DNA of 64,000 nucleotides from JAJDAT01 sp964570665 (GTDB taxonomy: Bacteria; Nitrospinota; Nitrospinia; Nitrospinales; JAJDAT01): positions 186,001-250,000 of the forward strand of contig CAZMZH010000003.1 of assembly GCA_964570665.1 (NCBI GenBank), in the 5' to 3' direction. Positions within the stretch are counted from its first letter, which is position 1, and each line of letters starts with the position of its first letter. The notes beneath the pieces were generated by a model. That model saw only the letters and a program-made list of their open reading frames with translations. It had not been told where the DNA came from and made no database searches. This document shows, in pieces, positions 52,639 through 62,041 of this stretch. The position numbers were made by a program, and so were the translations under genes.

Positions 52639-54477
52639 TTATGCAGGACTATGGGAATTAAGATTTATTTGTTGGGCTACTTGTTGAATAGCTGGCAATT
52701 CAAATCGGCGAGGTAGGGTCGGAGTTACTTGGTATAGCCTGTTTAGTTCTTTGAATCTTTTGTTTAAATAATAATACCGCTCAATGGGTCTTAAAAGTAC
52801 CGGAACCGGGTTATACACGAGTATATCGTTGATGAAAGTGTCTAAATAGCGACGCTGTCCTAATTCTGATAAAGTAATGAAGTATTTTGTCCATTCCATT
52901 TCTTTATATATTAGAGTTTGTTCTAATTGTGTAAATTGGTCGAAATGTTCTTTTGAAAAGTTCCCTTTATTTTTAAAATCAAAAAATAAGTTGGGATTTA
53001 ATTCGATTAATTTTGATATCGTATTGAACATTTCGAAGCTTGAAAGTTGAATTCTTGGACTAGGTTTTTCCGAAAATGCAAATTCTAGACTTTTTGGATC
53101 CATAAAATCCTGATTGGTAAAAAGCCTGATTTTAGATTTAAATCCTTTTGAAACATAATCTCCCAAGAATACCTTTTTATTTTTGCTTAAAATATTTCCT
53201 TGTTCAGTTTTTATTCCTCTTGCTAAATAATGCTTTCCATTTTGATACTTATTATTATGGAATTGGACCTTAGGGTCGCCATTTTTATGGAAGGCAATTT
53301 CACTTTCTCTGAAATTCCCATTTGAATCTAAAATTACTTTAATTATTTGGTGATTTAATTGATCGGCGACAATATTGGTAAATTCAAATGAGCTCGATTG
53401 TCTCTTTAACGTAAGTTGTTCATTTTCAAAATTAATATTGATATAAGCGTCTTGATTTTCAATTTCTGAAAACTTCTTATCTAATTCGGTTATTAACGGT
53501 TTTTGATCTAAGAGGTCTTTTAGCCCAAAAGCGCTACTAATTTTTGGTAGGTATTTGTAGGTTTTTAATGCGTTCAGTTTTTTAAATAGAGTCTGGGCGA
53601 CAATTTCGGAACCTTTTTCATTAAAATGCCAATCTGTCATTGATACTTTTAATGGAGCGGGGTTTAATCCTTTAAAACCTTCATCATATAAGTCTGAGCA
53701 CACTATTCCTCTTTGCGAGCAATATTCTTTAATTTTAAAGTGCGCTTTTTTTAAGGGGTAATCCTCCCCAAGCTTGGATAATAAAGGTAACGTTGTTAAC
53801 ATCACATGGACATTTTTTATCTCTGCCGACATAAGGATAGTGTCAAGGTAGACTTTTTCCATCTGCCATCCTCGAGATTCAAAACGTTGATTAATGCATT
53901 CTGCATATCCAGGTTTTTGATCAAACTCTTCTAATAGACGATTTAGTCGGAATTCAGTCAATTGATAAACTTTTGAATGTTCTCTAAACCAACCGATTTT
54001 TTTTGAGCGTGGGAATAATTTAATTTCTTTAAGTTCGCATTTTGAAAAATGAGGAGTTGGGACGTCGTTATGGTTAAAACCAATAAGGATTAAATTAGGA
54101 TTATATTTAAATCCTTCTTTAAATAATTCATATAATTGAGTATCTGTATTCCAACCATTGCCAGCTAAACTTATAACTTCAAACTTTGAATCCTTGAGGT
54201 CTTTGTTCATCAAAAACTCTAATTTTTTATGCCAAGTGTCTTCAAGATTATTAATTCCTTGCCCTGAGGTTTGAGAATCCCCCAAAACTAAAATTCTGAA
54301 AACATTATTTGGTTTCTGGTATGAATATTCTTTGTCCTTAAAGCCATGTGAGTTGACGGCAGAGTTATTATTTTGCCAAAAGTAAATTCCAATTAATTCA
54401 AAGATAATAAGAACAAGAAAAAGCGAAGCGCTAAGCTTAAAAAAGTTCTTTATTATCATGAGTGGTGATTTTTTCAT
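52639..54477 (-). CDS. Membrane-anchored SGNH-family protein with C-terminal helical domain (tandem copy B)
   Basis: The 612-residue protein has an N-terminal TM helix (FFKLSASLFLVLIIFELIGI), then LVLGDSQTSGQGI, GFNHNDVPT and DWHFNEKGSEIVA, a complete SGNH set (Ser, Asn, Asp/His). The C-terminal block (MDPKSLEFAFSEK to RRFELPA) is very close to copy A, while the middle (about 320-480) has diverged. The start is ATG 54477. A sigma-54 promoter lies at 54534-54550 with a predicted start near 54524, giving a leader of about 47 nt, so expression of this pair is probably activator-dependent. Confidence 0.82.
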   Translation of the reverse strand: MKKSPLMIIKNFFKLSASLFLVLIIFELIGIYFWQNNNSAVNSHGFKDKEYSYQKPNNVFRILVLGDSQTSGQGINNLEDTWHKKLEFLMNKDLKDSKFEVISLAGNGWNTDTQLYELFKEGFKYNPNLILIGFNHNDVPTPHFSKCELKEIKLFPRSKKIGWFREHSKVYQLTEFRLNRLLEEFDQKPGYAECINQRFESRGWQMEKVYLDTILMSAEIKNVHVMLTTLPLLSKLGEDYPLKKAHFKIKEYCSQRGIVCSDLYDEGFKGLNPAPLKVSMTDWHFNEKGSEIVAQTLFKKLNALKTYKYLPKISSAFGLKDLLDQKPLITELDKKFSEIENQDAYININFENEQLTLKRQSSSFEFTNIVADQLNHQIIKVILDSNGNFRESEIAFHKNGDPKVQFHNNKYQNGKHYLARGIKTEQGNILSKNKKVFLGDYVSKGFKSKIRLFTNQDFMDPKSLEFAFSEKPSPRIQLSSFEMFNTISKLIELNPNLFFDFKNKGNFSKEHFDQFTQLEQTLIYKEMEWTKYFITLSELGQRRYLDTFINDILVYNPVPVLLRPIERYYYLNKRFKELNRLYQVTPTLPRRFELPAIQQVAQQINLNSHSPA

Positions 54478-55114
54478 TTGGAAAAATAAGTTCGAGAGTT
54501 GTTATGATTTTCAATCCACTTAGCCATGTAGGGATGCATTTTTTGTGCCAAAGCGTGGTGAATACTTGCATTTTAAAATAAATTTAAAAACCACTTCAGC
54601 GTCTACGCTAAGATATTGTTAGATAGTAATTTCCCATCAACAGTTGACTTACGGCCTTTGAATTTCCTAAGAGCGCTATTCTTACAAACATCTTAACGAC
54701 AATTGATAGCTTTTTATTTAATTCTAAATTCAAAAAAGTTTATTTTTACTTTTGACCTGAATACGGCAGCATGCCAATAGTATTAATATCAATATGTTTC
54801 TAACTAGGAATAAATTTCCTTATTAGAATGAAATGAGAGACAAATGGGGAGTTTTATAGAGGGGACGTAATAATGAGTAAATTTGACCTCCGAATATGAG
54901 GGTTACGCTAAGGCAAATTAAGCAAAGAGATCAGAGGTTTAGGAGGTAAACTGTTTTTAGGTAAGATTGTGACGCAAAGGGGAAATCTGATTTTTTGTGT
55001 GTTTACTTCAACCCTAATAAGATAACTAGGGCTGATCCATATCATTTTTAAATCAATAAAACATATAACTTGCCCTCGATTGGTAAACTAATTAGTTTAA
55101 ATTTAACGTGGTAT
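54478..55114. promoter_or_regulatory. 637-bp control region upstream of the SGNH pair
   Basis: It holds sigma-54 site B (54534-54550) and a perfect AGCGT-CT-ACGCT inverted repeat (54598-54609) about 50 bp upstream of it, a possible activator site. The rest (54620-55114) shows no open frame with a ribosome site; a short CCCTA/TAGGG hairpin lies near 55013. Confidence 0.5.
54534..54550 (-). promoter_or_regulatory. Sigma-54 (RpoN) promoter, site B
   Basis: On the minus strand this is TGGCACAAAAAATGCAT, identical over 17 bp to site A at 45309. GG and GC have the 10-nt spacing needed for RpoN. It points to the SGNH gene at 54477. Confidence 0.78.
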
Positions 55115-55726
55115 TTAATCACACCAAATTTTTGCTTTTTGTTTGCAGTCTACTTTGGGGTTTGGAAATCTCAGAGATTTTAAACAACCTTCAAAAGAAT
55201 CGATACCCGATAATTCTGTGGCGTAATCGCACCACTTATTTTCCGGTTCTTTTACGGAAGATTTAGATTGCATTTCGACGGTATCGTACCAGAACGCTTT
55301 TTCATAGCAGTAAACCAATCCTAAGGTTGGGTTTTTTGCTTTACTGGCTTTTTTACAACCAACCTCAGCGGCATCTCTTGCGGCGTTTGTAGTTTTATGA
55401 CCACAGACAGAAAAAGTGACTGAGTTTTTTGGGCTGATAGCAATGCCTTTTCCAGGTTCTCCCGTGTAATTTTGGAAAACGGCTCCAAAGCCAGAACCTT
55501 CACAGGTTAAAGTCGCATTACAGTTTTGGTCGCTTTCTTTGCAGTAAAACATTGCGCACTCTTTAGCTTTGGCTTTGTCTTTTATATCGTAACAAAATCC
55601 GTAATCCTGGCCATTTGTGGAAACGGCAACGGATGATTTAGCGTTGGATTGGGATGGGAGTATAAGTCCAAGTAACCCTGTAAAACAAAGAATTGTAAGC
55701 AACCGGTTCGCGATTAATCGAGGCAT
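55115..55726 (-). CDS. Secreted cysteine-rich protein (DUF4189-like)
   Basis: The 203-residue protein has a signal peptide (LLTILCFTGLLGLILPSQSNA) and twelve or more cysteines in the mature part, several in CxxxC spacing (CYDIKDKAKAKECAMFYC). A stretch with AVFQNYTGEPGKGIAIS and AARDAAEVGCKKA recalls DUF4189, but the match is loose. The start ATG 55726 has GAGGAG upstream. It is likely periplasmic or secreted with disulfides. Function unknown. Confidence 0.72.
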   Translation of the reverse strand: MPRLIANRLLTILCFTGLLGLILPSQSNAKSSVAVSTNGQDYGFCYDIKDKAKAKECAMFYCKESDQNCNATLTCEGSGFGAVFQNYTGEPGKGIAISPKNSVTFSVCGHKTTNAARDAAEVGCKKASKAKNPTLGLVYCYEKAFWYDTVEMQSKSSVKEPENKWCDYATELSGIDSFEGCLKSLRFPNPKVDCKQKAKIWCD

Positions 55727-55807
55727 TGGACTCCTCTAATATAAAAGGATTAATGTTAAATAAATTGAGCGATTATTTTAACAAGAGATGAAGAATGATA
55801 ATAGTTC

Positions 55808-58800
55808 TTATTTATCTTTCCTAATAATTTGGTATTCGTTATTTGCGGCGAGGGGTTGATTGATTTGACTAATTGTCCCATTCGACCATCTAATTTCCAA
55901 ACGAGTTATTTTGTGGTGAATTCCCAACCCAAAGTAAGCCTCTGGAGCGTCAAAAGAATGAAAACCTCCTCCGGATTTAATTTCTCGAAACTGTTTTTTC
56001 CCGTCGCCATAATAAATGATTACCTTACAGCCGACGCAAAATCGATTTGCTATTAAGTCTTTAAATTTAAATGATATTCCATTTTGTTCAATTAGATTGT
56101 TCCAATAAACTTTAAATGGACCATAAATTGTGTTCGCCACTATATCTAGATCGCCATCTCTGTCGATATCAATATAGGTGTATGAAGAGCTATGGTCGTA
56201 GTCGTCCAACCCAAATTCCTTGGCCGTTGAAGAAAATATTTTTCCTTTTTGATTATGAAAAAAAACGTTAGGCGTAAAATCTTGAGTAATAGGTACTCCA
56301 TTAACTATAAAAAGATCTTGCCACTCGTCGTTGTCCAAATCCGCAAATTTTGCGTTCCAGCTCCATTCTCCGGGAGCGATTTTGGTTTCGTCTGAAATAT
56401 CGGCGAAATTTCCAGAGCGCTCTCCGCGAAGTAAAATATTCATGTGGGTTTTCATAGGAATTTCTTCGTTGAATTCAGCTTTGACGGGTTTAGATTGAAA
56501 ATATCTTTCGCATAAACTTTTAATTAATGGTAAATCGTCGACAATTTTCGCACATAGACTTTTGTTTTTACGTTTTATCGCCATCAAAGCTAATCGCATT
56601 GCCATACATTGGCGAACATCAGATTTTGATCCTAAGTTTAGGCATTTTTCTGAAGAATCTTTTTTTTCCGCATTGAGAAGAATTGTCATCTTATTATGTT
56701 GCCGGCATTCTTCCTTTGTTAGAACGCTTTTTCCTGATAGGCAAAATATTTCTCCCGCTTCCTTCATCTTTTTCCCAAAAACTGAAGCGACCTCAACTCC
56801 CTTTGATAATCCAATGTTTGCCATATAAAGATCCGGAATAAGATCGTTATTGAAATCGCCCGAATCGATACTCATAGTATTTTGCGGAGTTTTAGGAATG
56901 ATTCCATGACTGCGTTTAATTTTCTCAAAGTTTCCTTTTCCATCTCCTAGATAATAAGCGTCCGCTACCCGATAGTCGTTTCCAATAGCCAGGTCTGTTT
57001 TTCCATTTCCATCAAAGTCGGAAAATAAGGCTGAATGGGTTTGACCTGGAATGCCCTTGAGAGGGATTTGAATGAAATTCAGTTTGTTATTAATAATTAG
57101 TTGGTCGGCGGCAGTGTCGACAGGTTTTTTAGTTAAAGCTCCAAGAAAATAATTTCCATTTACAATATCCAAAAAACTATCGCCGTTAAAATCGGAAAAA
57201 GCCGTAGCGCTTGTCAAAAGAGCTTTACCATTTGGAACTGGAAGGGGGGGATTGTTTTCCCCCGAACCTAAAGGGTTTAACCAAATATGGTTGCCGTTTG
57301 CTAAAGTTGTAAAGAAAATATCCAGCCAACCATCGTTATCAAAATCTGCCATAGCGACTGTAATTGATTGTTTTCCCGCTAAACTTTTTAAGGGAAGAGG
57401 AACTTTTTGAAATCTTTTGCCATTGAGGTTTTGGTAGAGTTCAAATCCGTTATTTGTGGCAATTGCCAAATCGATCCAGCCATCATTGTCAAAATCTCCA
57501 GAAGCGATGCCACGACCAAAAATTAAGGGATCGAAAAATACATTGGGGGTTAATTTATTGGAATACTCAATACCGAATGTTGTACCTAGGCTAGTGGAAA
57601 AAGGTTTTTTCTCTAATTGTGATCGCTGATTATGAGGAATAGAGGATATGGAAAACCGCTCATTTTCCCAAATAAACTTGGGGTTGCGATGTTTAGTCCG
57701 ATTTATAATAAATTTTTGTGTAGGTGGTGGAGCCGTAATATTATTCGTTACACGGGTCGTATTTGAAATGACAATTTGGTTGTAAGATTCCAGCCAATTT
57801 AAAAATTTAAATTCTGAATACTGATGGGTTAAAAAGCCAGTGATTGCTCCGATTAAAGAAACAATCAAAAAAAGCCCGATAGCGAGTCTAAGGGAAAATG
57901 TTTTGTAAACAATCATGGCAGAATAAATGCTAAAAGTTCCCAGAGTAAATAGCATAGCCATGACCAGGCCGGGGGAGAGACCCGAAATCATTAAAGCCTG
58001 AGCGAGCATTAAATCGAAGGCTATGGGAAGGGGAAGAAAAGTTCCCATCAGCGAGAGGGCAACCAAATTTTTCCAATTTGGATCAAGCCCGATTAAACGA
58101 TCAAAATCGGACAATTGACTAAGAGCGGCTCCCAAAAAACCAGCAAACAGCATCAAGGGAGCTGTTTTGACAAAAATATATCTAAAACTTTTCCTATAAT
58201 CGCGAATAGCGCCTCTAACCGCTTCCAGCCAACTTTCGTTTGCAGTCGGAAGTTCGCAAATTGAATTTTCTGACTTCGGTTTTTTAAGAGTTTCTAAAGT
58301 TGTTTTATTTTTAGAAACTATTGGGACTATGATCAAAATCAGGAAAAGGGTGGAAGCTAACTTTGTAAGGGCCATGTAAAATGGAAAAATGGAAAACAAC
58401 ATAGTTAAGACAACTATGTTGAGACTGGGGGAACTGAACATAACGGCTAAAGCGGTTTCCATTTTACTGCCCGCTTCGTAAATACTTTTGGCAATGGGAG
58501 CTACGCAATTTACGCAAACCCCGAGCGGGGTGCCGGTCAACATACCAAAAAAACTATTTACAAATGGTTTCGAGGAAGAACGTTTGGGTAAGTGACTAAG
58601 TAACGAGAGAAAACCTCCCGCTAAAACGAGCCCAAAAATCATCCCACGCCAATTGGCTTCGTACCAATTGAGCGTTGAATAAAAAATTCTTTTCGAGATA
58701 GAAGAACCTGGAGGAAGTTTGAAGAGCGCGTCATGAGTAAGTGGGTCGTCAAATGTTTCTAACCCAGACATAGCCGCTTTACCGCCCAGAGCAGGGTAAC

Positions 58801-58870
58801 GCGAAATAAGCCAAAAGCTTAGACAGACTAAAACTACAAAAATTAGTAGAATGATAGCGCGACGAGGCAT
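55808..58870 (-). CDS. Permease (ArsP/DUF318-like) fused to FG-GAP propeller and ASPIC/UnbV domain
   Basis: The protein has 1020 residues. Residues ~1-365 are a polytopic membrane domain with TGTPLGVCVNCVAPIAKSI (C119, C122), MFSSPSLNIVVLTMLF and a second matching half, resembling the DUF318/ArsP permease family with its cysteine-containing helix. After a linker (about 370-420), FG-GAP/VCBS calcium-loop repeats (DFDNDGWIDLAI, DFDNDGWLDIFF, DFNGDSFLDIVN, DFDGNGKTDLAI, DFNNDLIPDLYM, DLDNDEWQDLFI, DIDRDGDLDIVA) form a propeller. The C-terminus, from GCKVIIYYGDG to IRWSNGTISQINQPL, is an ASPIC/UnbV domain. I know of no standard family with this order. Confidence 0.8.
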   Translation of the reverse strand: MPRRAIILLIFVVLVCLSFWLISRYPALGGKAAMSGLETFDDPLTHDALFKLPPGSSISKRIFYSTLNWYEANWRGMIFGLVLAGGFLSLLSHLPKRSSSKPFVNSFFGMLTGTPLGVCVNCVAPIAKSIYEAGSKMETALAVMFSSPSLNIVVLTMLFSIFPFYMALTKLASTLFLILIIVPIVSKNKTTLETLKKPKSENSICELPTANESWLEAVRGAIRDYRKSFRYIFVKTAPLMLFAGFLGAALSQLSDFDRLIGLDPNWKNLVALSLMGTFLPLPIAFDLMLAQALMISGLSPGLVMAMLFTLGTFSIYSAMIVYKTFSLRLAIGLFLIVSLIGAITGFLTHQYSEFKFLNWLESYNQIVISNTTRVTNNITAPPPTQKFIINRTKHRNPKFIWENERFSISSIPHNQRSQLEKKPFSTSLGTTFGIEYSNKLTPNVFFDPLIFGRGIASGDFDNDGWIDLAIATNNGFELYQNLNGKRFQKVPLPLKSLAGKQSITVAMADFDNDGWLDIFFTTLANGNHIWLNPLGSGENNPPLPVPNGKALLTSATAFSDFNGDSFLDIVNGNYFLGALTKKPVDTAADQLIINNKLNFIQIPLKGIPGQTHSALFSDFDGNGKTDLAIGNDYRVADAYYLGDGKGNFEKIKRSHGIIPKTPQNTMSIDSGDFNNDLIPDLYMANIGLSKGVEVASVFGKKMKEAGEIFCLSGKSVLTKEECRQHNKMTILLNAEKKDSSEKCLNLGSKSDVRQCMAMRLALMAIKRKNKSLCAKIVDDLPLIKSLCERYFQSKPVKAEFNEEIPMKTHMNILLRGERSGNFADISDETKIAPGEWSWNAKFADLDNDEWQDLFIVNGVPITQDFTPNVFFHNQKGKIFSSTAKEFGLDDYDHSSSYTYIDIDRDGDLDIVANTIYGPFKVYWNNLIEQNGISFKFKDLIANRFCVGCKVIIYYGDGKKQFREIKSGGGFHSFDAPEAYFGLGIHHKITRLEIRWSNGTISQINQPLAANNEYQIIRKDK

Positions 58871-58971
58871 AGCCGACTATTTTAAAAAAAAACTGAATAA
58901 ATGGTCCAGAGTTTTTTTATTATTTTTAGAAAAATACAGATAGATCTTTAAAAATTTTTAGATATTTTTGC

Positions 58972-60498
58972 ATGGAAGATTTGAATTCTACAGATAAGGA
59001 AAATCGACTGCGATACGCAGTTTGTTTTTTTTTATATGCATTTTCGGCCACTGCCTATTCTGTTTTAGACGCTGAAACTGATTTGTGGGGACACATTCAA
59101 TTTGGCAGAGAGATTTGGGAAAAAGGTTTTATTCCGTCTTTTGATAGTTATTCTTATACTGTCAACGGTTTTCCCTGGATTAATCATGAATGGTTAACAG
59201 AAGTATTTTTTTACTTAATTTATAAGCAATTTGATTCGACAGGGTTGTTGATATTTAAACTGGCCCTTGGATTTTATATTACCTGGTTATTATCTAGTTT
59301 TTATTTCTCAAAAGAAAAAAACCTTTTTATTTACGTTTTATTTTTTACGCTTTTAACCGCAGTGTTGACTATTCGGTTTACAACGCGGCCTCAAATATTT
59401 TCTCTGCTTTTTTCGACGATCCTAATTGTTTCTATTTATAAGTATTTTGATGGAAATAAAAGATGGTTAAAAGTATTTCCAATTATTTTTGCATTTTGGA
59501 CGAATTTGCATGGAGGCGTTCTAGCGGGTCTGGGCGTCCTCGGCTGCGTAGTTTTTATCGAAAGCGTTCGCTCTATTTTTCAAAATAGATCGTTGGACGT
59601 AACGCTATTATTAATATTTGTAATTTCACTCTGCGCATTATTCGTCAATCCATATGGATATAAACTGCCTCTATTTTTTTTGGAAACCATATCAAAATCT
59701 AGAGAAATTTCAGAATGGAAAAGTATTAACCTTTTTGATACGACATTTTTACATTTTAAAATAATTGCATTTTTAGCGATGCTCTCGATTTTTTCTAGGA
59801 GAGAGAAAAAAATCTGGGAAATAGCTATAGTGGGTGGAGCTATTTTTTTTGCATTTAGGCACGTTCGACATATTGCTATTGCCAGTATTGTTTCAGCGCC
59901 TTTTATCTTATTCAATTTATCTGAAATATGTCGTCGTTTAAAATTTTTTCAAATTGCAGAGAAGTTTTTAGAAAAGCGAGCGATATCGACAATATCCGTA
60001 ATTATCGCGATTGCTTTTCTGCAAGGAAGCCTTGTCCTTCAGAAGTATTGGAACGCGAAATTTAGAATTACGGTGAATCCGTTGGTCTTCCCCGTTTATA
60101 CGGCCGAATTTATGGCTATAAATAAGATTGACGGTAATCTATTAACGCCTTTTGATTGGGGAGAATTTTTTATATGGAAACGCCCTCAATCTAAAGTTTC
60201 TATCGATGGAAGGTTTTGGACTGTTTACCCAAATAAAATTTTTATACATTTTCTTGTTTTTGAAGAAGGAATGACCGGTTGGGAAAATGTCTTATCTATT
60301 TATCCTAGAACCGATTTAATAATTTCTAGTAGGAAAAATAAAAAGTTGCGGCAAATAAAAGGTTGGGTTCTAATTTTTAAAGGTTTGATTGCCGATATCT
60401 ATATTCGCAAAACCGACCCCCCTTCGCCGCTTCTTCGGAAACATTTAAATAATAAGTTGTTAATTCCAAAGGAAGCGCCTAGTCTGTTTTTTCCATAA
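58972..60498 (+). CDS. Polytopic GT-C-like membrane protein
   Basis: The 508-residue protein has about ten hydrophobic helices. The first loop carries DAETDLWGHIQFGREIWEKG and YTVNGFPWINHEWLTE, with acidic residues typical of GT-C glycosyltransferases. The C-terminal region has TPFDWGEFFIWKRPQSKVSIDGRFWTVYP, a motif shared by many bacterial membrane proteins of unknown specificity. It lacks a TPR tail, unlike the four paralogues above. It is divergent from the permease fusion with 101 bp between them. The start ATG 58972 has no clear ribosome site. Confidence 0.7.
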   Translation: MEDLNSTDKENRLRYAVCFFLYAFSATAYSVLDAETDLWGHIQFGREIWEKGFIPSFDSYSYTVNGFPWINHEWLTEVFFYLIYKQFDSTGLLIFKLALGFYITWLLSSFYFSKEKNLFIYVLFFTLLTAVLTIRFTTRPQIFSLLFSTILIVSIYKYFDGNKRWLKVFPIIFAFWTNLHGGVLAGLGVLGCVVFIESVRSIFQNRSLDVTLLLIFVISLCALFVNPYGYKLPLFFLETISKSREISEWKSINLFDTTFLHFKIIAFLAMLSIFSRREKKIWEIAIVGGAIFFAFRHVRHIAIASIVSAPFILFNLSEICRRLKFFQIAEKFLEKRAISTISVIIAIAFLQGSLVLQKYWNAKFRITVNPLVFPVYTAEFMAINKIDGNLLTPFDWGEFFIWKRPQSKVSIDGRFWTVYPNKIFIHFLVFEEGMTGWENVLSIYPRTDLIISSRKNKKLRQIKGWVLIFKGLIADIYIRKTDPPSPLLRKHLNNKLLIPKEAPSLFFP

Positions 60499-60636
60499 GT
60501 TGAGGTAAACCTTTTATTCTTTCATTGATCGGTGGTACCTGTAATTATTTATTGATAAAGTGGTTGGGAGAATTAAATGCAAAATAGTTTTTACCTAAAA
60601 ACTTTATCTTAGTTAAAAAATATTATTTGATAAAAA

Positions 60637-61938
60637 ATGTTAAAAAAAACATTAAGCTTTTTAGCCATTTCTTTGGGAGTAATTTTTTTTGTTGAATTAG
60701 GAGCCTATGGTTTTTTTTACGTTAAATACGACCAAATTATTCCAAGAAAAGATATTCAATCAACCTTATTTCTTGAAAAAGAAACTGAAGAATTCCATTT
60801 GAAGAACGATGTTTATATTAATGATATGGATGTTAATGAACACGTTCTCCATCCTTATTTGGGTTTTGTAAGAAACTTTCGCAAAAAAAGACATATTTTT
60901 GATGAACGTATTATCCAGGCGCCTGTGAATGTTTTTGGTTTTTTTGGACCGTCTCTAATAAAGAAGCGAAAAGATAACCAAATACGAGTCGTAATTACTG
61001 GCGGGTCGGTGGCGGCTCAATTATATCTATATTCACAAGACCGTTTGGTGAAAACGCTTCAAGAAATTGAAGTATTTAAGAATAAAGAAATAAAAGTTTA
61101 TTCATTGGCATTAGGGGGAATGAAACAGCCTCAACAATTGATTGCGTTAAATTGGTTTTTAGCTTTAGGAGGCGATTTTGATATTTTCGTTAATGTTGAC
61201 GGTTTTAATGAGTTAGCTCTTCCTCAAATAGATAATATCCCGGTAGGGGTATTCCCGTTTTATCCCCGTAAATGGAATTTGTATGCGGCGAAATCTATGA
61301 ATGAAAAAACAATTAAGCTTTTGAGTAAGGGAGCCAATTTGAAAGAAAAGAAAGAAAAGTGGAGACGATTATTTTCAAAGAATCCTTTTAAACAGAGTAA
61401 TTTTTTTTTGACGGTTTGGTATGCGCTTAAAAATAAAATAACGAATGAGTTAGTTTCTCTCCATAATCAAATACAGAGCGAAATGAAGTCTAGAGCTAAA
61501 TCGTCTCAAGAAAATGGTCCGACTTATTCAATGGATTCTCTTGAAAAAACGTTGCAAGAATCTGTGAGTTTTTGGAAAAATAGTTCCTTGCAAATGAGAG
61601 ACGTTTTGGAGTCCAAAAATGCTAGATATTTTCATTTTCTTCAACCCAACCAATATTTTAAAGGGTCCAAACCTTTAAGCGTTTGGGAAAAACAATATGC
61701 GGTTTCACAAAAATCAAAGGCGGCGGAATCTATTCAATTGGGTTACCCTATGTTGATTAACGCGGGACAGGAGTTGAAAGAAGCTGGTATTCAATTTATA
61801 GATTTAACGGGTCTTTTTAAAAATGAGACGGATACTTTATATAAAGACTTTTGCTGTCACTACAATCAGATCGGGAATGATATCCTGGCGAGAGAAATAG
61901 GAGTAAATATAAAAAAATCTTTTTCTGCGCGCAATTGA
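60637..61938 (+). CDS. SGNH-like membrane-anchored protein (GGS variant)
   Basis: This 433-residue protein has an N-terminal TM helix (TLSFLAISLGVIFFVELGAYGFF). Block I is VVITGGSVAAQLYLYS with GGS in place of GDS, then NVDGFNELALP, and a C-terminal DFCCHYNQIGNDILA. This pattern matches a sub-family of SGNH-like extracytoplasmic proteins near polysaccharide genes. It lies 139 bp after the GT-C-like gene on the same strand. Catalytic activity is probable but the block I change leaves this open. Confidence 0.72.
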   Translation: MLKKTLSFLAISLGVIFFVELGAYGFFYVKYDQIIPRKDIQSTLFLEKETEEFHLKNDVYINDMDVNEHVLHPYLGFVRNFRKKRHIFDERIIQAPVNVFGFFGPSLIKKRKDNQIRVVITGGSVAAQLYLYSQDRLVKTLQEIEVFKNKEIKVYSLALGGMKQPQQLIALNWFLALGGDFDIFVNVDGFNELALPQIDNIPVGVFPFYPRKWNLYAAKSMNEKTIKLLSKGANLKEKKEKWRRLFSKNPFKQSNFFLTVWYALKNKITNELVSLHNQIQSEMKSRAKSSQENGPTYSMDSLEKTLQESVSFWKNSSLQMRDVLESKNARYFHFLQPNQYFKGSKPLSVWEKQYAVSQKSKAAESIQLGYPMLINAGQELKEAGIQFIDLTGLFKNETDTLYKDFCCHYNQIGNDILAREIGVNIKKSFSARN

Positions 61939-61997
61939 TGAAACTTTTAAAGACTGTTTTTTAGTAAGTTTCTCAAAGCTTTATTTCTAAATTTAAA

Positions 61998-62036
61998 AGA
62001 TCCCGGCCGATGGAAGCAAACCAACGGCCGGGATCT
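61998..62036 (-). terminator. Rho-independent terminator of the FGE-domain gene
   Basis: A perfect 12-bp stem (AGATCCCGGCCG / CGGCCGGGATCT) with a 15-nt loop is followed on the minus strand by TTTTAAATTT. It lies 6 nt downstream of the stop at 62042, and also separates the convergent SGNH gene. Confidence 0.9.
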
Positions 62037-62041
62037 ATCGG

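Noticed and set aside
60559..60579. Possible sigma-54 site TTGGGAGAATTAAATGC before the SGNH gene
   Set aside because: GG to GC spacing is 11 nt rather than 10, which RpoN does not tolerate.
60575..60612. 11-codon frame MQNSFYLKTLS between 60498 and 60637
   Set aside because: No upstream Shine-Dalgarno at proper spacing and low information.
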